From assembly GCA_000711775.1 (NCBI GenBank), contig ARYC01000747.1, positions 1 to 64,000 on the forward strand: 64,000 bases of DNA, given 5' to 3'. The notes below the pieces were generated by a model. That model was given only the letters and a program-made list of their open reading frames with translations. It did not search any database and had not been told where the DNA came from. The position numbers were made by a program, and so were the translations under genes. This document shows positions 10,775-22,405 of this stretch, one piece after another. Positions within the stretch are counted from its first letter, which is position 1. Every line of letters starts with the position of its first letter. The stretch is from Oxytricha trifallax. Lineage: Eukaryota > Ciliophora > Spirotrichea > Sporadotrichida > Oxytrichidae.

Positions 10775-12817
10775 ATGAGCGCTAACCTGTTAAGAAGAGC
10801 GGCATTACTTGGATCAAGCCAATAATAGTTATCTTTTCACCCCGAGCCCCCCCCACACCTCTCCCCCCACCTCCATATAAATAATTTTTTTCAGTGTAAT
10901 TTTTCTTGCCCTGCGGGCAGCTATTACATAATATGATTTATTTTTATTATATTCACTACATCCGTCATCATTTTTGTGTACATGCTCCCATAGGAAAATA
11001 TTTAAAACTCCAAACAAATGTTATTTTTATATATAATATTAAATATTTTTTTATAAGAAATTTTTTTGTAGCATTCATATTATTGTACTTTTAATAAGTT
11101 AACCATAAAATCACTTATTTAACTGGAATGTATAGTTATTTTTAATTTTATGGTTAACTTATTAAAAGTACAATAATATGAATGTTACAAAAAAATTTCT
11201 TATAAAAAAATATTTAATATTATATATAAAAATAACATTTGTTTGGAGTTTTAAATATTTTCCTATGGGAGCATGTACACAAAAATGATGACGGATGTAG
11301 TGAATATAATAAAAATAAATCATATTATGTAATAGCTGCCCGCAGGGCAAGAAAAATTACACTGAAAAAAATTATTTATATGGAGGTGGGGGGAGAGGTG
11401 TGGGGGGGGCTCGGGGTGAAAATTATCATTCCAGCAACCAAAAAAAGTAGAGACCAGAGACGCTTGTACTTAATGGGAGCCTACTTATGACAACTTTGAC
11501 CGGTCTAGCTTTGAAATTTAAATATAAGTTAAGTAAGAGGTTATCAAAGAAGCTGTGTAAATTTAGGAGGAGGTTAAACAACCCGCCATAGAGCACTAGT
11601 AAATACCAGCCAAAGTTGACTATTAATGCAAAGAATGCAATAAAGTTTTCCCTTACAAGTCAACTTATACGAGACACTTGAGAGTTATACACAACGATAT
11701 GCCAAGGTTATATCTCAAGCATTAAAAGAAAGATGGGAAGTATGTCTGTGAGCTCTGTGAGAAGCCATATTCTCATACTAGAGACCTCAAAGTGCACTTA
11801 AAGAAAAAGCACAATTAAAGTTTTGTCTTTATTCATAAACCTACAGGGAATAGAATCCTCTAAAAGAGAAGATCAAGAAATCCAATGGAGTCTCTTAGAG
11901 TTGAAGTCTAGAAGTAAGTAAAAATGAAGAAAGCAGTCAAGAACTTTCCAGTCTCTGAAATCAATAAAATCATGGTTAAAATAGAGGAAATGAAGATTCC
12001 TATATTAAAAATTATTGACTTAGATTATTGCCTAGAAAGCTACCTCACCCTTGAAGATAAAATAGAGAAGAGAGTAATTACAGATGACTAATATGCTTAC
12101 AAGATATATCCTTTCAATTACTTCCTTGCTGATGACAAGTTCTAAATGAAAATTGCTAATGAGTATTATGCTCTTTAAAAGGCAAAGTTAAATGAGGGCA
12201 GGCATATCATCTAGCTTGATGCTATTTTACTTGGTAAAGATCATGTAGCCTTCAGCCTTACTTTACGTGAAATGACTTACAGAGAATTCTTATCTGACAA
12301 TAGATGTCAGAGATAAATTAGCTAGATAGTATAGCAAATAGTTGAAGGGATTGAAGAGCTTCACAAGCTAGGTTATGTTCATAGAGACTTAAAGCCAGAG
12401 AACATCATGATGAACTTTTAGCCTCTTAGAGTTTATATTATTGACATCAACAGAGCTCAAAGAGTGCAAGCCTCTGCATAAGGAAATGTATACGGCACTC
12501 CTGGATATTTCCCAGAGAGAGAGGATTGGAGAGATAGAGACACTTAATGGGATATCTGGGCTCTAGCAGTAATAATAATAGAGAGCGACATGCCAAGAAA
12601 CGATTACTTTAGCTGCAGGGGTGATAGAGATTCAAAGCAGAGAATAAAACAATATCTCGATAAAAATAAAATAAATTGAGGTCTCAGATAACTTGCATAC
12701 TCTACTATTATCAAGCCAAGCTAAGAGAATTAACAAACAATACAAACAATCAAACATCAACTTAGAAAGATAAAATTCAGAGAACTGCCACATGACTCTA
12801 AGCTTATGTTTGTGTGA
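10775..12817 (+). pseudogene. TBE 57-kDa zinc-finger/kinase protein, copy B
   Basis: If 10834-11422 plus one 5-bp repeat is skipped, the frame is continuous from MSANLLRRAALLG to a single internal TGA at 12677-12679, then on to the natural end at 12815-12817. Two C2H2 fingers (YQCKECNKVF...H and YVCELCEKPYSH...H) are followed by a kinase-like domain: AYKIY at the Lys position, HRDLKPENIMM (from 12380), DINR in place of DFG, GTPGYFPE and DIWALAVI. DFG is therefore altered. Relatives copy A and copy C share the layout. The internal TGA and the insertion disable it. Confidence 0.9.
10834..11422. mobile_element. 589-bp near-perfect palindromic insertion, 5-bp target duplication TTATC
   Basis: Begins TTTTCACCCCGAGCCCCCCC and ends with the mirror sequence. 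The arms of about 280 bp are almost identical, with a short unpaired centre near 11116-11145, so the insertion is recent. TTATC flanks both ends (10829-10833 and 11423-11427). The terminal 50 bp are strikingly C/G-rich in an otherwise AT-rich element. Its removal restores the host reading frame. The mirrored small ORFs inside the arms look incidental. Confidence 0.92.
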
Positions 12818-12978
12818 AATATTTTTTAAAAAATCGCTTGTTATACTCACTTAAATTACTAATATTTAAACATTAAACCCCTAAAAAACCTATCAAAACC
12901 CTAATAAAGTATGCACTAATAGTCTACTTTTATCAATCAAAAACTCAATCAAACTACTGAAGGGGTTTTGAGGTTTTG

Positions 12979-15900
12979 AAAATCATTCAATTTATTTATT
13001 CCAGTATGATTATTTAATTTTTGTCTTTCTTTTTCAAATAAATAAAGTATATTCTAAGAACTTAGCAGTAAGTTTCTTAATTTATAGCTCTATCCTTGTC
13101 TCACTCCGTTTAAACTACTAGGATAGCGTATTACATTCAGTTTTAATAAGATTTAGAATAATCAATAGACGATGCCTGAAAACGTAGTCTTATATGCCTT
13201 TCCTGATAGATTATGAGGAGGTTCTCAGATTCGATACTTATCTCGTAAAAACTCAATGATTTTTTTGTTTCAAATTTTTTAAAACTGGGATTGGTTATTA
13301 TCAGGTTTAAACTTACCATTTGATCAAAATTAAATTCCCTTATATTATAGAGTCTTTAATGAAACTTTGAGTATCTAAATGTACACTATAGGCTGATTAA
13401 CAAACTAGTAGATTATGAATTAGAGATATGCTATAATGAAAGTAGTCTATCACAAAAAGTCATATAATGTTTGTTTAAAATAACCAATATTTTATATAAT
13501 TTAAATATCTCATTGCAACAAAAAATATGCCGTTTTATAAGCATGAATATAACTCATAATTAGAATATCTAATAGAGTACTCCCCAAGTTCGTAATGTTA
13601 AAAAATTAAAATTTAAATGTTAATTTATCTTTTATTTTTTATTGATCTGAATGCTACAGTGAATATATCTGAATTCTTAAAATATAATAAAGTTTTTGAT
13701 AAATTTATTGTTTATTAACTACGTTTTTAAATTTAATAGACTTTTAAAACAATTAATTATAAAATCCCATAGATCAATTAAGACATGATAATAGGAGTTA
13801 AAAACAATTAAATTAAATATTATTTATAATTGGCTGAAAATAAATATAATTAGGCTAAAATCAAATTTTCACACCCTGATTGGATTATTATATAAGGACA
13901 ATTAATCGAGCCAATAGTTTTAATATTTTAGCCCAAACATTATAATAATACGCCAAAAATAATTAATTCTTAATTTAATTGTTCTTAACCCCAATTCTCA
14001 TGTCTTAATTGATATATGGGGTTTTATTAATTATTAATACTTCATCAATAATTATATTGATAAAGTAATCAAGTTATTGAATAGAATATAAGTTTTAAGA
14101 AATTAAAGTTGATTTAGTTTTAGTTAAGCTCATAATTATGAAAAACTAACAAAACATCTTGTTTTTATACTCGTCAGTTGAAAATTTTATTTAATAAAAT
14201 AAATGATGACTAAATATTTAATTATTAATATAATGATTTACCTAAATATTCAAACTTTCTTTTATTATTATTTATCTAGGCTTCTAAAACTCTCGACTTC
14301 TATCTCAATTAGTTCTTATAAATGCTGATTTGAGCGGTGCACCTGTCATTCGTTGGTCTTGAGATTTTCATGGGAGTTCATTTGCATGATATAAATTACT
14401 ATTTGCTAAAATTTGCCAGATACATCATCATGAGATATTATAAATGATGGATTAGGAATAGCATTGCGAGCTTATGTAGACTTTAATATAGACAAAGATG
14501 GCAATGAAAAAGATAGTGAAACACATCTAAAACAAGCAATTGAAATATGATCAGGATAGATGAATTATTGATACATGTGAGAAGATTATTTAAATGCAAG
14601 TTTTCAGTTTAATTGAGGAAAATAATATGAGATAGAAAACAACATATACTAAGGATATTTTGACTGAATTGTATTTGTGAATTCAGATATTTGAAATTGT
14701 TGACAGAGTAATGACGAGACAATGATATATTAGTGGTAATTGTTCTTTAAAAAATAAGATGCCAGTCACCACAGACCTTAGAGCAACTTAAAGAAATTGT
14801 AGAAAATAAGATATGATATTCATATAATATATACGGCTTTTAAATAAGAACTGTTATTATATCATAAAAATAATCAAATTGCCCTAAATCATGCCTGCAA
14901 TAATATAATCTCAATTAATAATTATAAAGAAAAATTAATTTGAATTGATATATCAAGAATCATAGTATTTGAAATTTATTATTTACAAATAACAAAACTC
15001 TGAATTTTCTTGAAATATTTATCTTAACTCATCAAATATAATTCACAAACAAAAACAAAAGTAAGGTATTTAGCATCTTATTATTTTTATACTAACATTT
15101 TGATATTTTTGACATGACATTTGCCTTCGCTAAGTTTTTATAGATTTTGATTTCTATCTAATATCTTTAGCCGGAAATTGGCGTCTTTTGAGAAAGTAAA
15201 TGTCGGAATAGAGATGCTGAATTCCCTAATTAAATGTGAGCTTTTGAACTATAAATGATAATTGTATAATTTAATCAACTTAAAATGAATATATTTTACT
15301 GATAAATTTGATTTAATATATTAAAATATAATTAAATTTAATGCTTCTAAGGATTTTTATCGATATTCTTGATTTCCTAGAGAAATTGATGATTTCTGAA
15401 CACATTTTAATATAATGAACTTAAAAGGTTGACTTAATTATGAGTTGAAATTGCTATTCCCATCTCTGTCTTTGGAATAACAAACATAATTTTTAGCAAA
15501 AGCCATCAATCTCAAATAAAGGATTGGAATGATGATTAAATAATATGTTTATTCTTATTTAATTTATACCATTTTATAATTAAAACTATAAAAAATAGAC
15601 TAAACAGAAGAATATTAGCATGTGAGCCAGAGGAATGCCTCTTTCTGAAATATCAAGCTGCTCCCAGCATTTAGCATTAATAATTAGTTGATCTTTACTT
15701 GGAGGATAATTACACAAATGTACTCGTTTCATTTCGATAGATAATAATGTTAGATAATATTAATATAAGAAGAATATGATTTGTTATAAAAAGTTATATA
15801 TAAAAATGGTAAATTTTGTAAAAATAATATTATAAGAAGATAATTTCTTAATTAATAATATTATGAATAATGAAATCAGTTCGCAATTGTTCTTTACTGA

Positions 15901-16985
15901 AAAAATAGATTCAAGTAAGAAGAATGTAAATTAATTATTAATACGCTATTTATGTGAACTAAATATTATATTTAATATAAATCTACTAAAAGACGTTTAT
16001 ATTTAATTATTAAAGACTGATTCAATTTAAATATAAAATAAACACGAAACAAAATATAGATAATACCGTCATTTTTACAGTGAATTTTAATATAAATAAT
16101 ACAAAAAGAAAAGAGATTCACAAAATAAAGAAAGTGTTAAGTTAAATTAGTTCAATAATCATTAATAGCTATAATCTAAAAATAAAAATATCTCTATATT
16201 ATAATTATTACTTTGTGATTTTAATAAAAATATTTTTATGTTTTTTTGTAATCTTTATAAAAAGAAACTCAATAGTATATAGTTATAATAAAAAAGAATC
16301 TATCGTAGTAAAATACTAAATATAATAATAGATATTTATAAATAAATAATAAACTATTGCTTTATGGATCATTCTAAAAAAAATTTTTATTAATTACAAA
16401 TAAAATTGGGATATTTTGCAATGAAAAGATACTTTTTAAAATTAAAAGAAGAATAAAGTAAAAAGAAGCTCATTTAATTTAAATTATGATCAATAGACAA
16501 AATAATACAAGTCTACTTTTGCACTTTGTTGTTTTTAATATAATAAATACAAAATTATTAATATTTTTTGTACTATAAGTATAGTAAAAAATTGTTTATA
16601 GACATTAAGAAAAAATAAATTAATTTTAATGTCAAGAAATCTTGTGTCAGCTACGATGTACTTGATAAAGCAAATACTCCGAAAAAACAAGTCAATGGTC
16701 TGCACTTGTTAGCAATAACTGATTTTTAATTAAAATACTATTTCTCAAAGATCTTCCTCAAGTATAAATTAAAGCAATAATTTTTTTTTAAACCTTGATA
16801 TTACAAATGGTATAGTTTAAAATTCATATGAACCAAGTACAATAAACTTGGTATTAATCAAGAACTTTTTGATTATTATAATTTTAAATATATGTAGTAA
16901 CTATATATTTATTGATTATTGAATCTGCAAAATTTGTTTGAATATTTAAGTTAATTAATTTAATAATACAAAAAACCAGAATGTA
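12979..16985. other. Long AT-rich region without assignable genes
   Basis: About 4 kb of AT-rich DNA. Around 14290-15560 several frames look mildly protein-like, including one that would need TGA to be sense, but competing frames look as good, so no gene is called. Mono- and dinucleotide runs are common. No transposon ends are recognised. Confidence 0.45.
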
Positions 16986-17720
16986 TCAAAGCTAGTTGCT
17001 CATAGTAGTCCACCCTCTCCTTATGTTATAAGGCCGACCAAATATTTTTAAGAATGGCCCTCCAGGTACAAGTTTTTTTTATAATTTTGTAGAGGGCATC
17101 AGGCTTCTAAGACATCTTTCTCATTGGCTCAACTATAACGTTCAAGCTTGTTTTCATCTTGCTGAATCACTTATTTTTTTCATAACTGCCTTTTACACGA
17201 ACTAAACAAAGCTCGAACCCATGCTGAATGTATCGTCCTGGTCTCTATATATCTTTCCTGACTTGTTTGTTTTTACCCAAACTATAGTTTCTACCCATCT
17301 ATAGCCATGTTTTTTTAAAAACGAAAGTGCAAATTCTGGTTTACCATTCGTAACCCACATAAACAAATAGCCTTCTTCTTGGATAAGATGCATTGGTATC
17401 TCTATTATTTGCTTATCTGAAAGGCAGTGATATGGCAAATCAAAACAGTTGAGTTACCAGAGTGGGTCCATAACTACTGCTCTAAATAATGTTCCAGATC
17501 TAAGGAGCTAATTCTAATATAGCTCTTCCCAAACTTCTTGTACTCTAACATCGCATTCAATTACAATAGGTTCTTGAGGCAAGTGAGTTGGTTTTATGTC
17601 ATGATTTGCTAGAAGTCTGAGTTCTTTAATGATCCTCTTTTTTGTGATTTCTTGACAACTTTTCTTGTGTACATGTATAGATTATCTGTGGCTGAATCTG
17701 AAATTGCACTCATCTCATTC
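16986..17720 (-). pseudogene. MT-A70 family methyltransferase relic, copy 1
   Basis: The N-terminal part reads KRIIKELRLLANHDIKPTHL, then IECDVRVQEVWEELY, then VVMDPLW where the family has the DPPW catalytic motif. Further blocks are YLFMWVTNGKPEF, KHGYRWVETIVWVKTN, HGFELCLVRVKGSYEKNK, EPMRKMSQKPDALYKII and LKIFGRPYNIRRGW, all typical of METTL3/METTL14-type MT-A70 domains, in the right order. At least three frame changes are needed (near 17225, 17150 and 17070), and the second Pro of DPPW is Leu. The AT-rich composition suggests a germline-limited relic. MT-A70 enzymes make N6-methyladenine in RNA or DNA. Confidence 0.8.
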
Positions 17721-18339
17721 AAAGGCTTTTTTTCCATATATTTTTGAATCTTTTCCAACAAGTTATTTCATGAGTAATGAGAGTACACACCTGATCTTGA
17801 ACCTGAGTATCTGCAGGTAGTAACCGGGCAGTTATGGTTTTGAGGAAGAATTTCCACTATTATTATGTTTATACTTTTATTTTTCTTTGCTCAAATACTC
17901 ATTTTCATTCTTGAAATTGAATATTTAAACTCATGCAAGAATGTTGAAATTTGTGAAAGAATGTTGACAACATTTTATTTTTAATTTTAACTATACTTTT
18001 TACAGACTTTATATGACTTATTAACTTTAAAACCTTATTTTAATTTTAAGAAACTAGAAATTTTACCCTATATTCAATTATGCTAAGTTTAGAGTGTGTT
18101 AGTTTTATGATTTTTTGTCGTTTCTTGGATTCAAAATTTCAAGTGAAAAAATTGTGATGTTAAGCTACAACTATTTCACAAATTATGAGAGTGTCAGCTT
18201 ATAAAATTATATAGATTTGCAAATTATACAAAAAAGTTGCAAAAGAAAGCTCGCATAAGTTCAATAATTTTGAAAGTTAAGTTAATGAAGTATGGAACAA
18301 AATGAATGCAAAAAAGTTTTAAAAAAAAACCAAACTCAC
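17721..18339. other. AT-rich spacer
   Basis: No gene seen. The left end of the diverged TBE-like element E must lie here or nearby, but no C4A4 repeat or clear inverted repeat could be found. Confidence 0.4.
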
Positions 18340-19308
18340 TGAATAATTCAAAGCTTAGATTGTAAGTTAAGATACGCTGATTAAGTAGTCTGGAAAAACA
18401 TTGGCTGAAAGATGCGTGCTCATTCATTGAGCTCACCCTGAAATTAAACTCTCAAGTTCCTTCCTTTGTAACTTGTACAAATAACTGAATTTTAATAAGA
18501 AAGTTATCAAATAGGTCAAGAATCCTCCAGCCAGCTAGCTCTAAAAAAGAAAAAAGCCCTTTCAGACTTGCAATAAGGAATTGCAAATTACATTTAGATC
18601 GGGCTCACAGTAGTGTTCATTGATGAAACAATGTTCACATATAGCACAGTTCTTAGACGAGAGTACAGCGCTAGAAACTATAACATCACTCATTCTATAG
18701 GTTAAGGAAAGAATCTAGAAATAGAAGTAGCTGTAGCTATATCCAACTCAGGCGAATTAGAATATTTCTAATAGTTCAATCAATCTGTCAACTCTGAAAG
18801 ATTTATTAGGTTTTATGAAGGATTATTAGGAAAGCTAGGTGCTAAGGATGTTGTTTTCATTATGGACAACCTGAGAGTTCATCACAGCAAAATAGTACAG
18901 GAATATTTGAAGACAGCAGATATTCCAGTGATCTTCACTCCTTCATACTTTCCCGATTCTAACCCCATCGAGAACTTTTTCAGTTTAGTTAAACAAAAGT
19001 AAAAGCGAGATAAGTTGGCAGCTTTGTGTAACAATATAAAAATAGATTAAAAGAAGCTGGTCAATGAAAAAGTTTCAGATGCAGTGAAGAAGAAGATATT
19101 ATAAGTTTGTGTAAAAAAGGAATAGAAAGAATTAATAATTAAAGTTTATGAATTAATTCAAAAAAAATTTGTTGTCATTTTTAAGTCTTCCTTGGAGTTG
19201 AGTTCTAGTCAAATAAATCTTCTGGCTGAATATCCTTGCTCTATGTTGTGCTTTTCATCTTCGTGTCCCCTGGATTTTAAAAGATTATTTAGCAATTTTC
19301 TCCCCTGA
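18340..19308 (+). pseudogene. TBE-like DDE transposase of element E
   Basis: The upstream frame reads KTLAERCVLIH, TGA, AHPEIKLSSSFLCNLYKQL, matching the SLAQRAVMFHRQFPELHIS region of TBE transposase with one in-frame TGA. After a frame change near 18545 it stays open to the TGA at 19306-19308 with all three catalytic residues: Asp in VVFIDETMF, Asp in FIMDNLRVHHSK and Glu in DSNPIENFFSLVK. There are 34 residues between the last two, as in TBE copy D. The N-terminus was not resolved. The catalytic core itself looks undamaged. Confidence 0.85.
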
Positions 19309-19855
19309 GTCGTTTAAAGCTTACACCGACTTCCTGCTTTTATTTATTTAGGCTTTCGAGGGCCCACTACCTTTGAGCTTTCTTTGAGCAAGGGAATAGT
19401 TTTTCCGGCATTCTTTTAAAAATATTAACTTATCAAAGTATATTACTTGAAACAAACGGATGTTGAAGGAGCTTATCATGCCAGCTATCAGAGACCAAAA
19501 TATAATTTCTTTTCTTCATTTTTTGTTTCATCATTCCTTAGGTCTTGAGCATGTTTAATTATTTTATTTGTGTATTCTGGCTCAAGAGTGTTTATGACTG
19601 TCAAAAAATATTGCCTGTTTATTGGCATTTTTTTGCCATTCATATCTGGCAAGTATTTCAATATACGCTTGTCATCACCAATCTCGAGCATAATGTTTTT
19701 AACTGAGAGCTCCTCATATTTAGGGACCTTGATTATTTTAATATCATTATTTGTAAAATCTTTTTCTCTTCTTTCAATATCTACCTCAAATAGTCTTTGT
19801 TGATGGACTCAGTGGGAGGTATATGTATATTCACTAAAAAATAATTTAGCTAAGC
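19209..19855 (-). pseudogene. 22-kDa-like gene of element E, exons 2 and 3
   Basis: Reads PPTESINKDYLRQILKEEKK, then after a one-base shift NNDIKIIKVPKYEELSVKN, KRILKYLPDM, NRQYFLTVINTLEPEYTNKI and KHAQDL. Each block aligns with the TBE 22-kDa protein (TKISFLKALLSEEKK, IKMIEIPNYPEISVTN, YLPSK, FFFGVLATLKPEYLNEVI). A GT-AG intron-like gap before GKTIPLLKESSK corresponds to the second TBE intron. The 3' end overlaps the transposase 3' end by about 100 bp on the opposite strand. The first exon lies beyond TBE C (24028-24159). Confidence 0.82.
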
Positions 19856-19996
19856 ATTCAGAACCTCAAAACCCCTTCAGTAGTTTGATTGAGTTTTTGA
19901 TTGATAAAAGTAGACTATTAGTGCATACTTTATTAGGGTTTTAATAGGGTTTATGTAGGGGTTTAGGGTTTAAATAATTGTAATTTAATTCAGTAT

Positions 19997-21044
19997 ATGC
20001 GAGGTTTGGGGTCAGTTTATAACAGCGAGTATATAGATTTATTGTTTAAGGTACGTTATGGATGTGATGATTATAGTGACCAAGTCAGCCCTATCCTTAA
20101 CTATACATCTATATGCAAGGCTACTTCATAAATCCCCTGCTACTGTTAAGTCACACTGTCTATTAGCATTAGATTTAAAGAGATAGCATCTTAATTCTAA
20201 GCCTAAGATACCCTTAAAATTTTAGCAGCATCATTTTGATTATCTCATTAATGATAAGACTCTAAAATACTGGGCTCATTTTTCTCTGGCTTAGAGAGCT
20301 GTAATGTTTCATCTCCAATTTCCTGAGCTACACATATCTGCATAATCGATAGCTAACATATATAAAAATAATGGAATATCTTACGAGACAGGTAATCGCA
20401 TAAAGAGAGTGATTGACTTTAATATTCCATTTTATAAAACTAATTTAAATTATATATTCGATTAAATGCAAAGGTCTTAAGAGCATAATATAAAGTTAAT
20501 ACACGCTGATGATGCAGTATTTACATTTAATACCTTTATATCAAGGTCCTGGTACAAGAGGTACAGCTACATAGAAGTTAATGATTAAAAAGTTAAGGTT
20601 TAAACTCATGCTATTCTAGGTGGAATAAGTGAAGATAATGGTCTAGACTTATGTTATCCACCCTCGCTCTATTAAGATTGAATAATACATACTATTCCTA
20701 TAATTACTCAGAGATAAGTACGGTGACTAAGAGATTATTTTGGTTGTAGATAATTATCAGTCCATAAAACTAAAGACTCAAGGAGGAAATATGAAAGATT
20801 AAACATAACACCTGTATTTAATGTTCCCTACAGTCCTCAGTTCAATGGAATTGAATTATATTGGAGGCTATTAAAAGGCCACTGCAAGAAACTTCTGCTA
20901 TATCCCTTGATGCACGATTTGAAGATAGATACAGTTGATTTTATTAAGAGTGCTGCAAAGAGAGTCAGCGATGATAAAGCTAAAGTATGCGCTATAAAAG
21001 GAAGATTTTGAGTTTATAAATAAGTATTAGATTTAAACGAATGA
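19997..21044 (+). pseudogene. TBE 42-kDa DDE transposase, copy C, decayed
   Basis: Starts MRGLGSVYNSEYIDLLFKVR. One extra T near 20113, a missing base near 20395 and further indels shift the frame. A nonsense TGA at 21009-21011 replaces a Cys codon near the C-terminus. The TGA at 21042-21044 is the natural end. The catalytic neighbourhoods HADDAVFTF and FNGIELYWR can be read piecewise. Confidence 0.86.
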
Positions 21045-21050
21045 ATAAGT

Positions 21051-21841
21051 TCACATATTAAATTTGCCCGTAAAGGGATTTGGCTTCTCTTTCTTTTCTT
21101 CCTCTTAAGGCTTGCTTGGGCCCATGTTTCTTCTCTTAGTGCCAGCTCCTGCGTCTATGTTCATCTCGTCTGGTTTTTAGAAATCTTTGTAGAGTCTCTT
21201 ACTCAATTCATGCTTTACCTGTGATTTTCTCTCTCTGTTTAATTTGCTGCGCTCTTTCATCAAGTATATAGCAGTACCAGGTTTTTCTATAAAGTTAGAA
21301 GACAAAGCTTATTTGAGATGAAAGGATGCTTTTGATGTTCCTACAGCCAGGTGTCCCTTATTTTAATACCTTGCTTCTCTTTTTCTTCAGGAGAGATGCT
21401 GTTTCTTTTCTTATGAGCTTCTTAAATAACTTCATTTAAGTACTCAAGTTTCAGAGTTGCAAGAACACCAAAGAAGAAGTTTCTCTCTGGTAACTTATTA
21501 GAGAGCTGTAGCTTTGATGGAAGGTAGAGAGCTACGTCCGGATCACTCATAGCATCGTCATAAAGGTTTGTCACTGATATTTCAGGGTAGTTAGGTATCT
21601 CTATCATCCTAATTTCATTAGACTTAAAAGCTTTTTTTTCTTCACTCAGTAAGGCTTTTAAGAATGAGATTTTAGTTCCCTTCTAAGTCGGCAAGAACAA
21701 TCCAACTATAATGGATTTATTAATCTTAGTTAAGAAGTTACCTTGCTATACCAAATATCTATAGAGGTCCTCTTTACTTCGAAATTTTCCTATTAAATCT
21801 TGAGATTAAATTCTCTTCATTGCATCATTCATAGACTCCAT
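21051..21841 (-). pseudogene. TBE 22-kDa protein, copy C, second intron donor mutated
   Basis: MESMNDAMKRIQSQDLIGKF is followed by the first intron (GT-AG) and a clean frame through LFLPTQKGTKISFLKALLSE and NLYDDAMSDPDVALYLPSK. At the second intron the donor GT is AT (CAAATAAG, against CAAGTAAG in the other copies), which should block splicing there. Otherwise no frameshift was noted; it ends at the TGA of 21051-21053. Confidence 0.86.
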
Positions 21842-22405
21842 CTTGCTTCCAGTTTCTATAAATGTTTATGAAATTTAAAATTATGGATATCCATTCTAAA
21901 CTTACTAAAATTTTACTACTAAATAGGGAGATCCACTTGGAGGTCAACCTGAATCAGATAAATAGATAAAGATGGAGGAACTTTCTCCAAGTTTCAAAGT
22001 TTGACTTCCATTTTTATCAAACTTTCTCCATTAAATTGCTCCTAATAATAATTAATTTAATTAGGTGGTGCTCCTAATTTATATAAAACTTAATTAGGAG
22101 GTTAAATCAAAGTTCAAAACCGTATTAGGTGGTTCATTAAAAAAATTAAATTTCAAAACTTACCCTCCTAAATTTACGAGAACAGACTTAGGAGCACCAC
22201 CTAACTTCCCAAAACACATTTAGGTGCATTTTAATGTATAAAATGGATGAAATAATATATAAATTATCTCAAAATATTAGAAGTATAAAACTAATGTCTT
22301 TCACTCTGTTCCTATTAAACCTCTCTTTATCTTTGAGGATATGATCTTACTTGTGTATAAAGTTAGAATTTAAACAGCTTATATAATATTAATAGTATTT
22401 ATAAA

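Larger units (their letters stand above)
8243..12978 (+). mobile_element. TBE transposon copy B, full length with nested palindrome
   Basis: The left end is CAAAAACCCAAAACCC and the right end GGGGTTTTGAGGTTTTG, both slightly mutated C4A4/G4T4 tips. AAT at 8240-8242 precedes the left end, while AAA follows the right end, so the target duplication is imperfect. Gene order is transposase (+), 22 kDa (-), 57 kDa (+). Length without the inserted 589-bp palindrome and its 5-bp duplication is about 4.14 kb, close to the known TBE size. Closely similar to copy A. Confidence 0.94.

Noticed and set aside
10834..11422. Mirrored 62-aa ORFs inside the palindrome
   Set aside because: They are the same sequence read on both arms, rich in Ile, Phe and Tyr, and look incidental.
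14290..15560. A 1.2-kb frame that reads like protein if TGA is Trp and TAA/TAG are Gln
   Set aside because: Trp content would be far too high near 14430-14710, and other frames of the same DNA look equally protein-like. Not strong enough to call a gene or a code change.
16986..19308. MT-A70 copy 1 as a cargo gene of element E
   Set aside because: It lies outside the TBE gene block, MT-A70 copy 2 has no TBE-like neighbour, and element ends were not found.
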